This document shows positions 46,896 to 57,913 of a stretch of 64,000 bases of DNA, piece by piece. Below the pieces are notes generated by a model that worked only from the letters and a program-made list of their open reading frames with translations, was not told the DNA's origin and made no database searches. Position 1 is the stretch's first letter. Every line of letters begins with the position of its first letter. The stretch comes from Thinopyrum elongatum (taxonomy: Eukaryota; Streptophyta; Magnoliopsida; Poales; Poaceae), in NCBI GenBank assembly GCA_011799875.1, contig CM022297.1:72925868-72989867 (forward strand), read 5' to 3'. The translations under genes and the position numbers were made by a program.

Positions 46896-47538
46896 GGTGC
46901 TTCAACCGGCGATGGTTTCAGCGGCTGGAGCAAGAGCAACTAGATCAGAGATTGAATAAGCAGGATCGACGTTGGATGTCAATCCGACGACTACAGATGT
47001 CAGAATAATTTGTTGACTTTTTGTTTTAGACCTTTAAATCGTTTTGTTCACTAAATGGACAACACCTTGCGCAGGCTTCGTCTAGTGGGCCAACAAAGTC
47101 AGCTTCGAAAGTTGTGGCAGAATGCAGCCCATTTATTTAGGTTTTTACAGCCCATTTCATTTTGTTTGCCAATACATCTATTTCCTGGGCTTTGACTCAA
47201 AACATAATGTCTTTCCTCGGCTGGGTAAAAATAATAATAGCCAATTTACTATTTATGATAATTTATAGCGCATTTGATTATTTATTCGAACACACCTATT
47301 TACTAGGCTGGGTGAAAAAATAATATTGCGTACATGCAGCCCATTTACCATTGCTGATAATTTACAAGCCATTTGATTTTAGTAGAAATGGACCCATTTT
47401 CTGGTATGGGTGAAAAAACAATGATGGTCTGGACTGAGCATTTCGTATAAAAAATAATATTGAGATAGTAATATTATTAAAAAAAGTTAAGTTGGGCTTG
47501 GTAATCTTATTATATAAAAATGAACTGAGCTGTGCATT

Positions 47539-47750
47539 TCTCTACTATTATAAAAAATCGAGTTGGTGATGATGGTGTGCCTGCCATCCTGCAATATAGA
47601 CCGTCCGATCTATATCTAACGGATAGAAAGCAAACTATGGCAATTTTGCAAAAAGATACCCGCACCCCTCTCCACATTTGTCTCCCATAAGATAAACAAC
47701 TCGTATAAATGCATCTTGATGTTCCGTGCAACGCATGGGCCTCTTGCTAG
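47539..47750 (+). mobile_element. Small Helitron-like element, 212 bp
   Basis: The start TCTCTACTATTATAAAAAATC and the end GCTAG followed by T fit grass Helitrons. Ahead of the end, CCGTGC/GCATGG forms a 6-bp hairpin (one G:U pair) about ten bases before CTAG. The base before the start is T, not the usual A, so the site is imperfect. It carries no Rep/helicase and would be non-autonomous. Confidence 0.6.
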
Positions 47751-48038
47751 TTATTAAAAGAAACATAGGCTAGGTTGCGCTTATTTTAGGATCTTGTGTA
47801 CAACTGTCGGCCCAGTTGCATTGCTGATGTTCAATGAAAAAGGCCTGTATAGTACACAGTACAACTTTACATAGCTACTCAGCCCAGGTTCAACGACGCC
47901 TGAAAAGGCCCAAACAAGGCTTCTGTACAACTTTTTGAAGTCACTGAGCTCAATTAATAACTTAAGAAAAAAAGCTAGAGTATAGTGGAACCTAACTAAA
48001 AGCTGTCACGAGCGAAGAAATAATTCAACGGGTCCCAC

Positions 48039-48122
<84 letters not shown>

Positions 48123-48650
48123 CATCGGTCGATGCGCGTAAATACATCTTTCAGGTTTCAGCCATATGCAATGCTGATGCTCAGTAGGGCTATCATAGCA
48201 CATTGAACTTGCATACAAAAATTTCACGCAGGCGGCACAATCAGGGTGGAAGCAGTGGATCGCTACGGGTAGGGCTGTGTTGAAACCAACGAACTCGTAC
48301 ATAACCATTCATCATCTTTATCAATGAGGGGGAAATATCTTGAATGCTATGCAAAGAAAACAGACAGACAACACAATAAGTTCTGCTAGCACATTAAGTT
48401 GACGTACACCCTTTTCTAAAAAAAGTTCAGGTACAAAAATAGAACAGGTCACAATCAAATGTACTGGCACATCAATGCTTCACACCAATATCTCGGATTT
48501 AACTAGTATCTGAGAAGATTCAGTTGTTACCTCAAATTAGAGCACATCCAGGTAGCCATCCTTGCCTCTTCTCCCAAAGAAGCAGTGGCCTCCGCCGCGC
48601 GATGGAGTAGGCCCTGTGCCATCCATCGTTCCGAGCAGCACGGGGAAAGT
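47751..48650. other. Spacer with direct repeat and microsatellite
   Basis: This contains the left copy of a roughly 95-bp direct repeat (47875-47973), a (GT)25 run at 48041-48090 and a (GA)15 run at 48091-48120. The remainder is the 3' side of the DUF4283-like frame. No gene was recognised. Confidence 0.6.
48041..48120. repeat. Compound microsatellite (GT)25(GA)15
   Basis: Pure GT dinucleotides are followed without a break by pure GA dinucleotides. Likely polymorphic in length. Confidence 0.97.
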
Positions 48651-49406
48651 CTAATGTTGACTCCTGTAATGGACGTCGTCGACGGACCCTAGCACCAGCG
48701 TCGGCAGCAGGACTTCGATTGATGGATTGATCACTTCTTCGACATGCACGAACACTCGATACAGGTACATCCCTAACATGGTCTGCGGCGGCCTTGGTGG
48801 CGACGAATAGTACAACCCAGGTTCCTGCACTGGTATCTCAACACCAATCACCTTCCGTATGGTGGACGGCTTTTTCATCCATGCCATAACCGTCAGAGCC
48901 CAGCTGTCTGGAGGAACAAACATACTTACAAGCTCACCTCCTAGGTCGTTGATAAGTTCATTCATGGACTCTCTATTCCAAGCACGTCGAGGCATGCCAT
49001 GGAACGTAAGCTTTGTTAAAAACTCAAGCTCAGAGGGCACCGAGCCCCATCCTGGGTGCCACCGATCAAAGCTCACCAGTGCGCCATCGTAGAACAAACG
49101 CCGGGATGATTCGAACACAGGACTACAGTCAAAAATTGTCCGGAACCTGCCAAAGAAATCAACCGGTGGCAGACAGACTTCGATGAGCAAGTCATTTATT
49201 TGGATGCCGTGCGCAATGCCAAGAGCTTTGACAAGGTCGCCCGGCGAGACGGGAGGCCGGTCACCGTTGATGGTTACCATCAGCACTTTGCCGGCAAACT
49301 GGTCGTCAAGCGCCACCATGCCACTGTTGAGCGACAGCACGCAGCGCCCGAAGGCAGGACGGACCTCAGGATCTCCGGCTCGGAGATCCGCGTTGACCGG
49401 CGACAT
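48651..49406 (-). CDS. DUF4283-like protein, intact single-exon frame
   Basis: From ATG 49406 the frame gives 251 residues to TAG 48651. An upstream in-frame start at 49595 would add 63 low-complexity residues that look like translated leader, so 49406 is preferred. Visible blocks are LVKALGIAHGIQINDLLIEV, DFFGRFRTIFD, GALVSFDRWHPGWGSVP, LTKLTFHGMPRRAWNRES and INDLGGELVSMF. The order of a strand-rich fold followed by a G(I/M)P..AWN motif matches grass DUF4283-type proteins. Their function is unknown; some are linked to retroelements or zinc knuckles, but none is visible here. No frameshift or stop is seen, in contrast to its neighbours. Direct repeats flank it. Confidence 0.6.
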   Translation of the reverse strand: MSPVNADLRAGDPEVRPAFGRCVLSLNSGMVALDDQFAGKVLMVTINGDRPPVSPGDLVKALGIAHGIQINDLLIEVCLPPVDFFGRFRTIFDCSPVFESSRRLFYDGALVSFDRWHPGWGSVPSELEFLTKLTFHGMPRRAWNRESMNELINDLGGELVSMFVPPDSWALTVMAWMKKPSTIRKVIGVEIPVQEPGLYYSSPPRPPQTMLGMYLYRVFVHVEEVINPSIEVLLPTLVLGSVDDVHYRSQH

Positions 49407-50216
49407 GATAGTGCACTTGAGTACATGGAGTACAGGAGGGAGATTTGGGGGAACTGGAGTAGGAATCGAGATTCTAGAGGTGGGGGAGGGGCTGGAGATT
49501 GGGGATGAAAAGGTAGCATGAATTTCGAACACGCGCCAATACGCTCTCGGCGCGCAAGTGCACGAAAAAACCGGTGGCGCCCACATGTCGGCCAAAGAGT
49601 CATTTTTCTTTCTTTTTTTGAACGCCTGGCTTGAGAGTCATAATTGACTTGTTTGGCATTGCGTTACTACTCGGCCCATATTCAACGACACCTCACTGGC
49701 CCAAACAAGTGTACATCATCGAAAAGACACTAAGCTCAAATTATAACTTGAAAAAAGAAGATATACCCTGAACACTAGAGAATGGTGATGCCCTCATTTA
49801 GCCCACCAGCAGTTCGAGACAATAAACAGTTCAAAACAATGATATATACAACATTCAAACACTGACTAGTGACTACGACTGACATAAACAGCAAGACATG
49901 ATAGTTCATAAGAAGTCTTGCTACACCACCAAAATGCACCCATCTGCAGCGCTCAGACTCTCGTGATCCAAACAAGAATGGCATTCTAAAGAGAGGCAAC
50001 TATTACATAGTAAGAGTGACATAGATGAGGATGACCAAATGACAATGAGTCTGCATAACAAAAGAGAGAACTACGCATCCAGAACAAGTAGTAAAGACAA
50101 CAAGTCATTCGAAGAGGGATGATCCAACACCATCATAATCTGCAGCCCCGCTTCAGCCACCAGTGATTCGGAGACACCAGAACTCCACCCTTTCGATGCA
50201 ACAGCCCAATTACCTA
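49407..50216. other. Spacer between the DUF4283-like frame and the F-box gene end
   Basis: This contains the putative leader of the DUF4283-like frame, the right copy of the direct repeat (49667-49760) and, from about 49775, sequence that may be the 3' untranslated part of the F-box gene. No other coding frame was recognised. Confidence 0.45.
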
Positions 50217-50639
50217 TCAACCTGAAGGCTTGAACCACATCACTGCCAGTCGGACTTGAGACATCCAAGGATCAAGGTTAATCCAGATGCCTTTGTCATT
50301 CTCACCTTCTTTTGGTTGCAGGCTGTATCGTTGACAATCAGGGGAGTTTGCTCCTGAAGTCCTAGGGCTCGCCGTGTAGACACAGTTTTCCCTTGCAAAC
50401 AGAGCCTCTCTGCCATCAAGGTCCTTACCAATGCTGATCTCCTGGTTAATCGGATAATTGAGTCTGAGAAACAGAGAGTGTGAAGCAAGGATGTTTACCC
50501 GCCTCCAACACAAAAATCCTAAAGGCCCCAACAAGCTGGTATCCTGCTCATAGACGTAACAGCCACTCTCCGGATACTCACGTATTTCACGGTGCTTGTA
50601 CACAGTGGGTTTTTTTGCAATATAACTTTTCTGGCTCAT
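50217..50639 (-). pseudogene. C-terminal exon of a KIB1/DUF295-type F-box gene
   Basis: The frame has VNILASHSLFLRLNYPINQE, ENCVYTASPRTSG and a C-terminal segment that match the end of the KIB1-4/DUF295 beta-propeller domain, where HSLFLG.NYP and NCVY are typical. The F-box and N-terminal propeller parts are at 59758-60658 on the same strand, beyond the inserted retrotransposon. No clear splice acceptor could be fixed near 50640-50680. Confidence 0.7.
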
Positions 50640-51168
50640 GTGTGCGAATGATCATCAATCTTTTGCTTTCGTCTGATCGAGCGAGGAACCAGTTGTGCTT
50701 CTCTATTTTTGGCAAAGGTGGTGTGATTACAAAGGGCAGTAACTGTAGGGACACTACATCATATCAAAAAGGACAGGCATTGTTAATGTAAGATCAGCAT
50801 TGTTCAGAGTATGAGTAGGATAATGCAAGAAACATCATTGATCTATCCCTGTTGGAACTGAGAGGAAAATACAGGGAAATGTATACTGGGTTCGAAAATA
50901 TAGAAGTGCCATGCATGGTTATACTCATGTTATCTCGCAATTGATTCTTCACAGGAAACTACCATGTCATGCATGTTATGTAATCATGTTCTCTCCTCAC
51001 AAACAAATTCTTCAAGGAAACTAATAGACCATGCATTGTTATATACTCATGTTCTGTGGGCAAAATTCTTGTGAGGATATTATTCTAGCCATTGATTGAT
51101 GAAGGGCGAATATAGGTATGTACACATGGTAAGCATTACAGGATTTCACTACTTCCAAATATAGGGTT
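50640..51168 (-). other. Probable intron sequence of the F-box gene, left of the insertion
   Basis: AT-rich noncoding DNA between the C-terminal exon and the inserted element. It includes a few imperfect repeats of ACTCATGTT(A/C)T and CATGCAT. No reading frame of note. Confidence 0.45.
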
Positions 51169-52770
51169 TGATACGTCTCCAATGTATCTATAATTATTGA
51201 TTGTTCCATGCTATTATATTATCTGTTTTGGATGTTTTATATGCATTAATATGCTATTTTATATTATTTTTGGGACTAACCTATTAACCTAGAGCCTAGT
51301 GCCAGTTTTTTGTTTTTTCCTTGTTTTTGAGTTTCGCAGAAAAGGAATACCAAACGGAGTCCAAACGGAATAAAACTTTCGCGATGATTTTTCTTGGACC
51401 AGAAAGAAACCAGGAGACTTGGAGATGAAGTTGGAGGAGCCACGAGGCGGCCACAAGGACGGAGGGCGCGCCCAGGGGCGTAGGGTGCGCCCCCCACCCT
51501 TGTGGGCCCCTCATGCACCTCCTGACCTAATTCTTTCGCCTATATATACCCATATATCCCCAAACCAATAGAGGCATCCACGAAAAGACTTTTCCACCGC
51601 CGCAACCCTCTGTACACATGAGATCCCATCTAGGGACCTTTTCCGGCACCCTGCCGGAGGGGGATTCGATCACGGAGGGCTTCTACATCAACACCATTGC
51701 CCTTCCGATGAAGCGTGAGTACTTTACCACAGACCTACGAGTCCATAGCTAGTAGCTAGATGGCTTCTTCTCTCTCTTTGATTCTCAATACCATGTTCTC
51801 CTCGATGTTCTTGGAGATCTATTCGATGTAATACTTTTTTGCGGTGTGTTTGCCGAGATCCGATGAATTTTGGATTTATGATCAGCTTATCTATGAATAT
51901 TATTTGAATCTTCTCTAAATTCTTATATGCATGATTTGATATCTTTGTAATTCTCTTCGAACTATTGGTTTGGTTTGGCCAACTAGATTGGTTTTTCTTG
52001 CAATGGGAGAAGTGCTTAGCTTTGGGTTCAATCTTGCGGTGTCCTTTCCCAGTGACAGTAGGGGCAGCAAGGCACATATTGTATTGTTTCCATCGAGGAT
52101 AAAAAGATGGGGTTTTCCTCATATTGCTTGAGTTAATTCCTCTACATCATGTCATCTTACTTAATGCAATACTCCGTTCTTTATGAACTTAATACTCTAG
52201 ATGCATGCTGGATAGCGGTCGATGTGTGGAGTAATAGTAGTAGATGCAGAATCGTTTCGGTCTACTTGACACGGACGTGATGCCTATATTCATGATCATT
52301 GCCTTAGATATCATTATAACTTTGCGATTTTCTATCAATTGCTCGGCAGTAATTTGTTCATCCACCGTATTATTTTCTATCTTGAGAGAAGCCTCTAGTG
52401 AAACCTATGGCCCCCGGGTCTATTTTCCATCATATAATCTTCTACTTTTCATCATACAAGTTTTTGATCTACTATTTTGCAATCTTTTACTTTCCGATCT
52501 ATAAAACAAAAATACCAAAAATATTTACTTTATCGTTTATCTATCTCTATCATATCTCACTTTTGCAAATAACCGTGAAGGGATTGACAACCCCTTTATC
52601 GCGTTGGGTGCAAGTTGTTTGATTGTTTGTGCAGGTATTCGGTGATTTGTGCGTTGTCTTTTACTGGATTGATACCTTGGTTCTCAAACTGAGTGAAATA
52701 CTTATCTCTACTTTGCTGCATCACCCTTTCCTCTTCAAGGGAAAAACCAACGCAAGCTCAAGAAGTAGGA
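51169..52770 (+). repeat. 5' LTR of the Sabrina/WHAM-like element
   Basis: It is 1602 bases long, with a TATA box CCTATATATACCC at about 51538-51550. Relative to the 3' LTR it has roughly 20 extra bases near 51466-51490 (a GCGCGCCCAGGGGCGTAG stretch) and scattered substitutions. Confidence 0.9.
51540..51549 (+). promoter_or_regulatory. TATA box of the Sabrina/WHAM-like 5' LTR
   Basis: CTATATATACC, followed by ATATATCCCCAAACC, in the middle of the LTR. The same motif is at about 58261-58270 in the other LTR. Confidence 0.6.
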
Positions 52771-52781
52771 GGAAGAATTTC

Positions 52782-52799
52782 TGGCGCCGTTGCCGGGGA
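52782..52799 (+). other. Primer binding site of the Sabrina/WHAM-like element
   Basis: TGGCGCCGTTGCCGGGGA starts 11 bases after the LTR end. This is the primer site commonly attributed to aspartate tRNA in Athila-lineage elements. Confidence 0.9.
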
Positions 52800-53017
52800 G
52801 ATCTACGCCAAGTCAAGACATACCAAGTACCCATCATAAACTCTCATTCCTTACATTACATTATTCGCCATTCACCTCTCGTTTTCCTCTCCCCCACTTC
52901 TAAAATGATTTTCGAAAAAAAATTGCCTTTTCTTCGCCCCTCTTTCGTTCGTCTTCTTTGTTCGTTTTCGGTTTGCTCGTTTGCTTTTTGTGTGCTCGTG
53001 TGTTGGATTGCTTTGTC

Positions 53018-55102
53018 ATGATGGCTCAAGAGAATACCAAATTGTGTGATTTTTCCAACACCAGTAACAATGATTTTATTAGTACTCCGATTGCTCCCGC
53101 CACTAGTGCGGAATCTTGTGAAATTAATGCCGCTTTGTTGAATCTTGTTATGAAAGATCAATTTTCTGGCCATCCTAGTGAAGATGCCGCATCCCATCTA
53201 AACAATTTCGTTGATTTGTGTGATATGCAAAAGAAAAAAGATGTGGATAATGATATTGTTAAATTGAAGCTATTTCCGTTCTCACTGTGAGATCGTGCTA
53301 AAACTTGGTTTTCATCTTTGCCTAAAAATAGTATTGAGTCATAGAATAAGTGTAAAGATGCTTTTATTTCCAAGTATTTTCCTCCCGCTAAGATCATCTC
53401 CCTTAGGAACGATATTATGAATTTTAAGCAACTTGATCATGAGCATGTTGCGCAATCTTGGGAGAGAATGAAATTAATGATACGAAATTGCCCTACTCAT
53501 GGTTTGAATTTGTGGATGATTATACAAAAATTTTATGCCGGATTGAATTTTGCTTCTAGAAATCTTTTAGATTCGGCTGCGGGAGGCACTTTTATGGAAA
53601 TTACTCTAGGATAAGCTACTAAACTTCTAGATTATATTATGGTTAATTATTCTCAATGGCATACCGAAAGATCTTCCACTAATAAAAAAGTGCATGTGAT
53701 TGAAGAGATTAATGTTTTGAGTGGAAAGATGGATGAACTTATGAAATTATTTGCTAGCAAGAGTGCTTCTTTGGATCCTAATGATATGCCCTTGTCCACT
53801 TTGATTGAAAATAATAATGAATCTATGGATGTGAATTTTGTTGGTAGGAACAATTTTGGTAATAACGTGTATAGAGGCAATTTCAATCCTAGGCCATTTC
53901 CTAGTATTTCCTCTAATAATTATGGTAATTCCTACAACAATTCTTATGGAAATTATAATAATATGACCTCTGATTTTGAAAATAGTGTTAAAGAATTTAT
54001 GAGTTCACAAAAGAATTTCAATGCTTTGATTGAAGAAAAATTGCTTAAGATTGATGATTTGGCTAGGAACGTGGATAGAATTTCTCTTGATGTTGACTCT
54101 TTGAAACTTAGATCTATTCCACCCAAGCATGATATCAATGAGTCTCTCAAAGCTATGAGAATTTCCATTGATGAGTGCAAAGAAAGAACCACTAAGATGC
54201 GTGCTAAAAAAGATTGGTTTCCAAAAACATGTTCTTCTAGTTTTCATGAAAATAATGATGAAGATCTTAAAGTGATTGATGTGACTCCTATTGAATCTTT
54301 GTTTTCCAATATAAATCTTGATAAAGATGGGACTGGAGATGAGTCAACTTTAATTAAAAGGCATCCCAATGATTCGGAGTTTTTAGATCTTGATGCAAAA
54401 ATTGATAAAAGTGGGATTGGAGAGGTCAAAAGTTTAAGTAGCAATGAACCCACTCTTTTGGATTTCGAGGAATTTAATTATGATAATTGTTCTTTAATAG
54501 ATTGTATTTCCTTGTTGCAATCCATGTTGAATTCTCCTCATGCTTATAATCAAAACAAAGCTTTTACTAAACATATCGTTGATGCTATGATGCAATCTTT
54601 TGAAGAAAAGCTTGAATTGGAAGTTTCTATCCCTAGAAAACTTTATGATGAGTGGGAACCTACTATTAAGATTAAGATTAAATATTATGAGTGTTATGCT
54701 TTGTGTGATTTGGGTGCTAGTGTTTCCACGATTCCAAAAACTTTATGTGATGTGTTAGGTTTCCATGAATTTGATGATTGTTCTTTAAATTTGCATCTCA
54801 CGGATTCGACTATTAAGAAACCTATGGGAAGGATTAATGATGTTCTTATTGAAAATAGGAATTATGTGCCCATAGATTTCATTGTTCTTGATATAGATTG
54901 CAATCCTACATGTCCTATTATTCTTGGTAGACCTTTCCTTAGAACGATTGGTGCAATTATTGATATGAAAGAAGGAAACATTAGATTTCAATTTCCGTTA
55001 AGGAAGGGTATGGAACACTTTCCTAGAAAGAAAATTAAATTGCCATATGAATCTATTATGAGAGCTACTTATGGATTGTATACCAAAGATGATAATACCT
55101 AG
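53018..55102 (+). pseudogene. Athila-lineage gag-protease, three in-frame stops
   Basis: A single frame of 695 codons runs from ATG 53018 (or 53021) to TAG 55100-55102. Stops lie at 53288 (TGA), 53342 (TAG) and 53612 (TAA). Gag motifs include DFISTPIAPATSAESCEINA, DAASHLNNFVDLCDMQKKKD, LKLFPFSL and DHEHVAQSWERMKLMI. The protease motif CDLGASVSTIPKTL lies near 54700-54750, with IILGRPFLRTIGAIID after it. The first two stops fit CGA-to-TGA and TGG-to-TAG changes. No CCHC knuckle and no pol are present, as is usual for this family. Confidence 0.85.
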
Positions 55103-57899
55103 ATCTATTCGTGTTTTTATGCCAAGCTAAGGGCGTTAAACAATAGCGCTTGTTGGGAGGCAACCCAATTTTATTTTTCTTTTTCCTTTTTTGTTCCTGT
55201 TTTGCTTTGAATAATTCATCTAGCCTCTGGTTAGATGTGGTTTTGTGTTTTAATTAGTGTTTGTGCCAAGTAAGACGTTTGGGATGGCTTACGGTGATAG
55301 TTGATTTGATCTTGCTGAAAAACAGAAACTTTTGCGTCCAGTCTCAGAATTTTAATAATTCACTGGAGCGTTGAAAAACCCTGAATTTTTTATATGAGAT
55401 TGATATAAAAATTTCCTCTGTTTTCCTAATTTATAGAGTACATAAGTATTAGAACAATTCGGATCTTCGCAGACTGTTCTGTTTTTGACAGATTCTGTTT
55501 TCTTTGTGTTGTTTGCTTATTTTGATGAATCTATGGGTAGTATCGGGGTGTATGAACAATGGAAAAGTTGGAATACAGTAGATATTACACCAATATAAAT
55601 AAAGAATGAGTTCACAACAGTACCAAAGTGGTGATTTATTTTCTTATACTAACGGAGCTTATGAGATTTTCTGTTGAGTTTTGTGTTGTGAAGTTTTCAA
55701 GTTTTTGGGTAAGGATTTGATGGACTATGGAATAAGGAGTGGCAAGAGCCTAAGATTGGGGATTCCCAAGGCACCCCAAGGTAATATTCAAGGACAACCA
55801 AGAGCCTAAGCTTGGGGATGCCCCGGAAGGCATCCCCTCTTTCGTCTTTGTCTATCGGTAACTTTACTTGAGGCTATATTTTTATTCACCACATGATATG
55901 TGTTTTGCTTGGAGCGTCTTGTATAATTTGAGTCTTTGCTTTTTAGTTTGCCACAATCATCCTTGCTGTACACACCTTTTGAGAGCGACACGCATGAATC
56001 ATGATTTATTAGAATACTCTTTGTGCTTCACTTATATCTTTTGAGCTAGGCAATTTTGCTCTAGAGCTTCACTTATATCTTTTTAGAGCACGGCGGTGGC
56101 TTTATTTTATAGAAATTATTGAACTCTCATGCTTCACTTATATTATTTTGAGAATCTTTAAACAGCATGGTAATTTGCTTTGGTTATAAATTTAGTCCTA
56201 ATATGATAGGCATCCAAGAGGGATATAATAAAAACTTTCATATAAAGTGCATTGAATACTATGAGAAGTTTGATTCCTTATGATTGTTTTGAGATATAAA
56301 GATGGTGATATTAGAGTCATGCTAGTGAGTAATTGTGAATTTGATTAATACTTGTGTTGAGGTTTGTGATTCCCGTAGCATGCACGTATGGTGAACCGTT
56401 ATGTGATGAAGTCGGAGCATAATTTATTTATTGATTATCTTCCTTATGAGTGGCGGTCGGGGACGAGCGATGGTCTTTTCCTACCAATCTATCCCCCTAG
56501 GAGCATGCGTGTAGTACTTTGTTTCGATAACTAATAGATTTTTGCAATAAGTATGTGAGTTCTTTATGACTAATGTTGAGTCCATGGATTATACGCACTC
56601 TCACCCTTCCACCGTTGCTAGCCTCTCTTGTAACGTGCAACTTTCGCCGGTACCATACACCCACCATATAACTTCCTCAAAATAGCCACCATACCTACCT
56701 ATTATGGCATTTCCATAGCCATTCCGAGATATATTGCCAGGCAACTTTCCACCGTTCCGTTTTATTATGACATGCTTCATCATTGTCATATTGCTTTGCA
56801 TGATCATGTAGTTGACATCGTATTTGTGGCAAAGACACCATTCATAATTCTTTCATACATGTCACTCTTGATTCATTGCACATCCCGGTACACCGCCGGA
56901 GGCATTCATATAGAGTCATATTTTGTTCTAAGAATCAAGTTGTAATTCTTGAGTTGTAAGTAAATAAAAGTGTGATGATCTTCATTATTAGAGCATTGTC
57001 CCAAGTGAGGAAAGGATGATGGAGACTATGATTCCCCCACAAGTCGGGATGAGACTCCGAACAAAAAATTAAAAAAAAAGGCCAAAAAAATGAGAGAAGG
57101 CCCAAATAAAAAAATGAGAGAAAAGAGAGAAGGGGCAATGTTACTATCCTTTTACCACACTTGTGCTTCAAAGTAGCACCGTGATCTTCATGATAGAGAG
57201 TCTCCTATGTTGTCACTTTCATATACTAGTGGGAATTTTTCATTATAGAACTTGGCTTGTATATTCCAATGATGGGCTTCCTCAAATTGCCCTAGGTCTT
57301 CGTGAGCAAGCGAGTTGGATGCACACCCACTTAGTTTCTTTTTGAGCTTTCATAAACTTATAGCTCTACTGCATCCATTGCATGGCAATCCCTACTCACT
57401 CACATTGATATCTATAGATGGGCATCTCCATAGCCCGTTGATACGCCTAGTTGATGTGAGACTATCTCCCTCTTTTTGTCTTCTCCACAACCACCTTCTA
57501 TTCCACCTATAGTGCTATGTCCATGGCTCACGCTCATGTATTGCGTGAAAGTTGAAAAAGTTTGAGAACATCAAAAGTATGAAACAATTGCTTGGCTTAT
57601 CATCGGGGTTGTGCATGATTTGAATATTTTGTGTGATGAAGATGGAGCATAGCCAGACTATATGATTTTGTAGGGATAAGCTTTCTTTGGCCATGTTATT
57701 TTGAGAAGACATAATTGCCTTGTTAGTATGCTTGAAGTATTATTGTTTTTATGTCAATATTAAACTTTTGTTTTGAATCTTACGGATCTGAACATTCATG
57801 CCACAATAAAGAAAATTACATGGATAAATATGTTAGGTAGCATTCCACATCAAAAATCCTGTTTTTATCATTTACCTACTCGAGGACGAGCAGGAATTA
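55103..57899 (+). other. Noncoding internal part of the Sabrina/WHAM-like element
   Basis: No reading frame with retroelement similarity. Repeated polypurine-like AAGCTTGGGGATGC-type motifs occur at about 55752 and 55807, as well as before the LTR. Imperfect repeats of GCTTCACTTATATCTTTT are present at 56026-56150. Otherwise the sequence is AT-rich. Confidence 0.7.
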
Positions 57900-57913
57900 A
57901 GCTTGGGGATGCT
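57900..57913 (+). other. Polypurine tract of the Sabrina/WHAM-like element
   Basis: AGCTTGGGGATGCT directly precedes TGATACATC of the 3' LTR. Confidence 0.75.

Larger units (their letters stand above)
44452..47538. mobile_element. CACTA transposon end and subterminal/internal noncoding DNA
   Basis: The terminus CACTACAAAAAAAAGACACA starts at 44452, preceded by ATA as a possible 3-bp target duplication. TATGACA/CATGACA motifs are repeated in the first 250 bases, as in CACTA subterminal regions. Further in come repeated GAACCCGAGCGAT blocks (44810-44920), an 81-bp tandem repeat (45330-45575), a duplicated segment (46125-46330 and 46690-46895, offset 571 bases) and loosely repeated CAGCCCATTTA blocks (47100-47430). 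No transposase was found. The opposite terminus was not found in the window. Confidence 0.7.
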
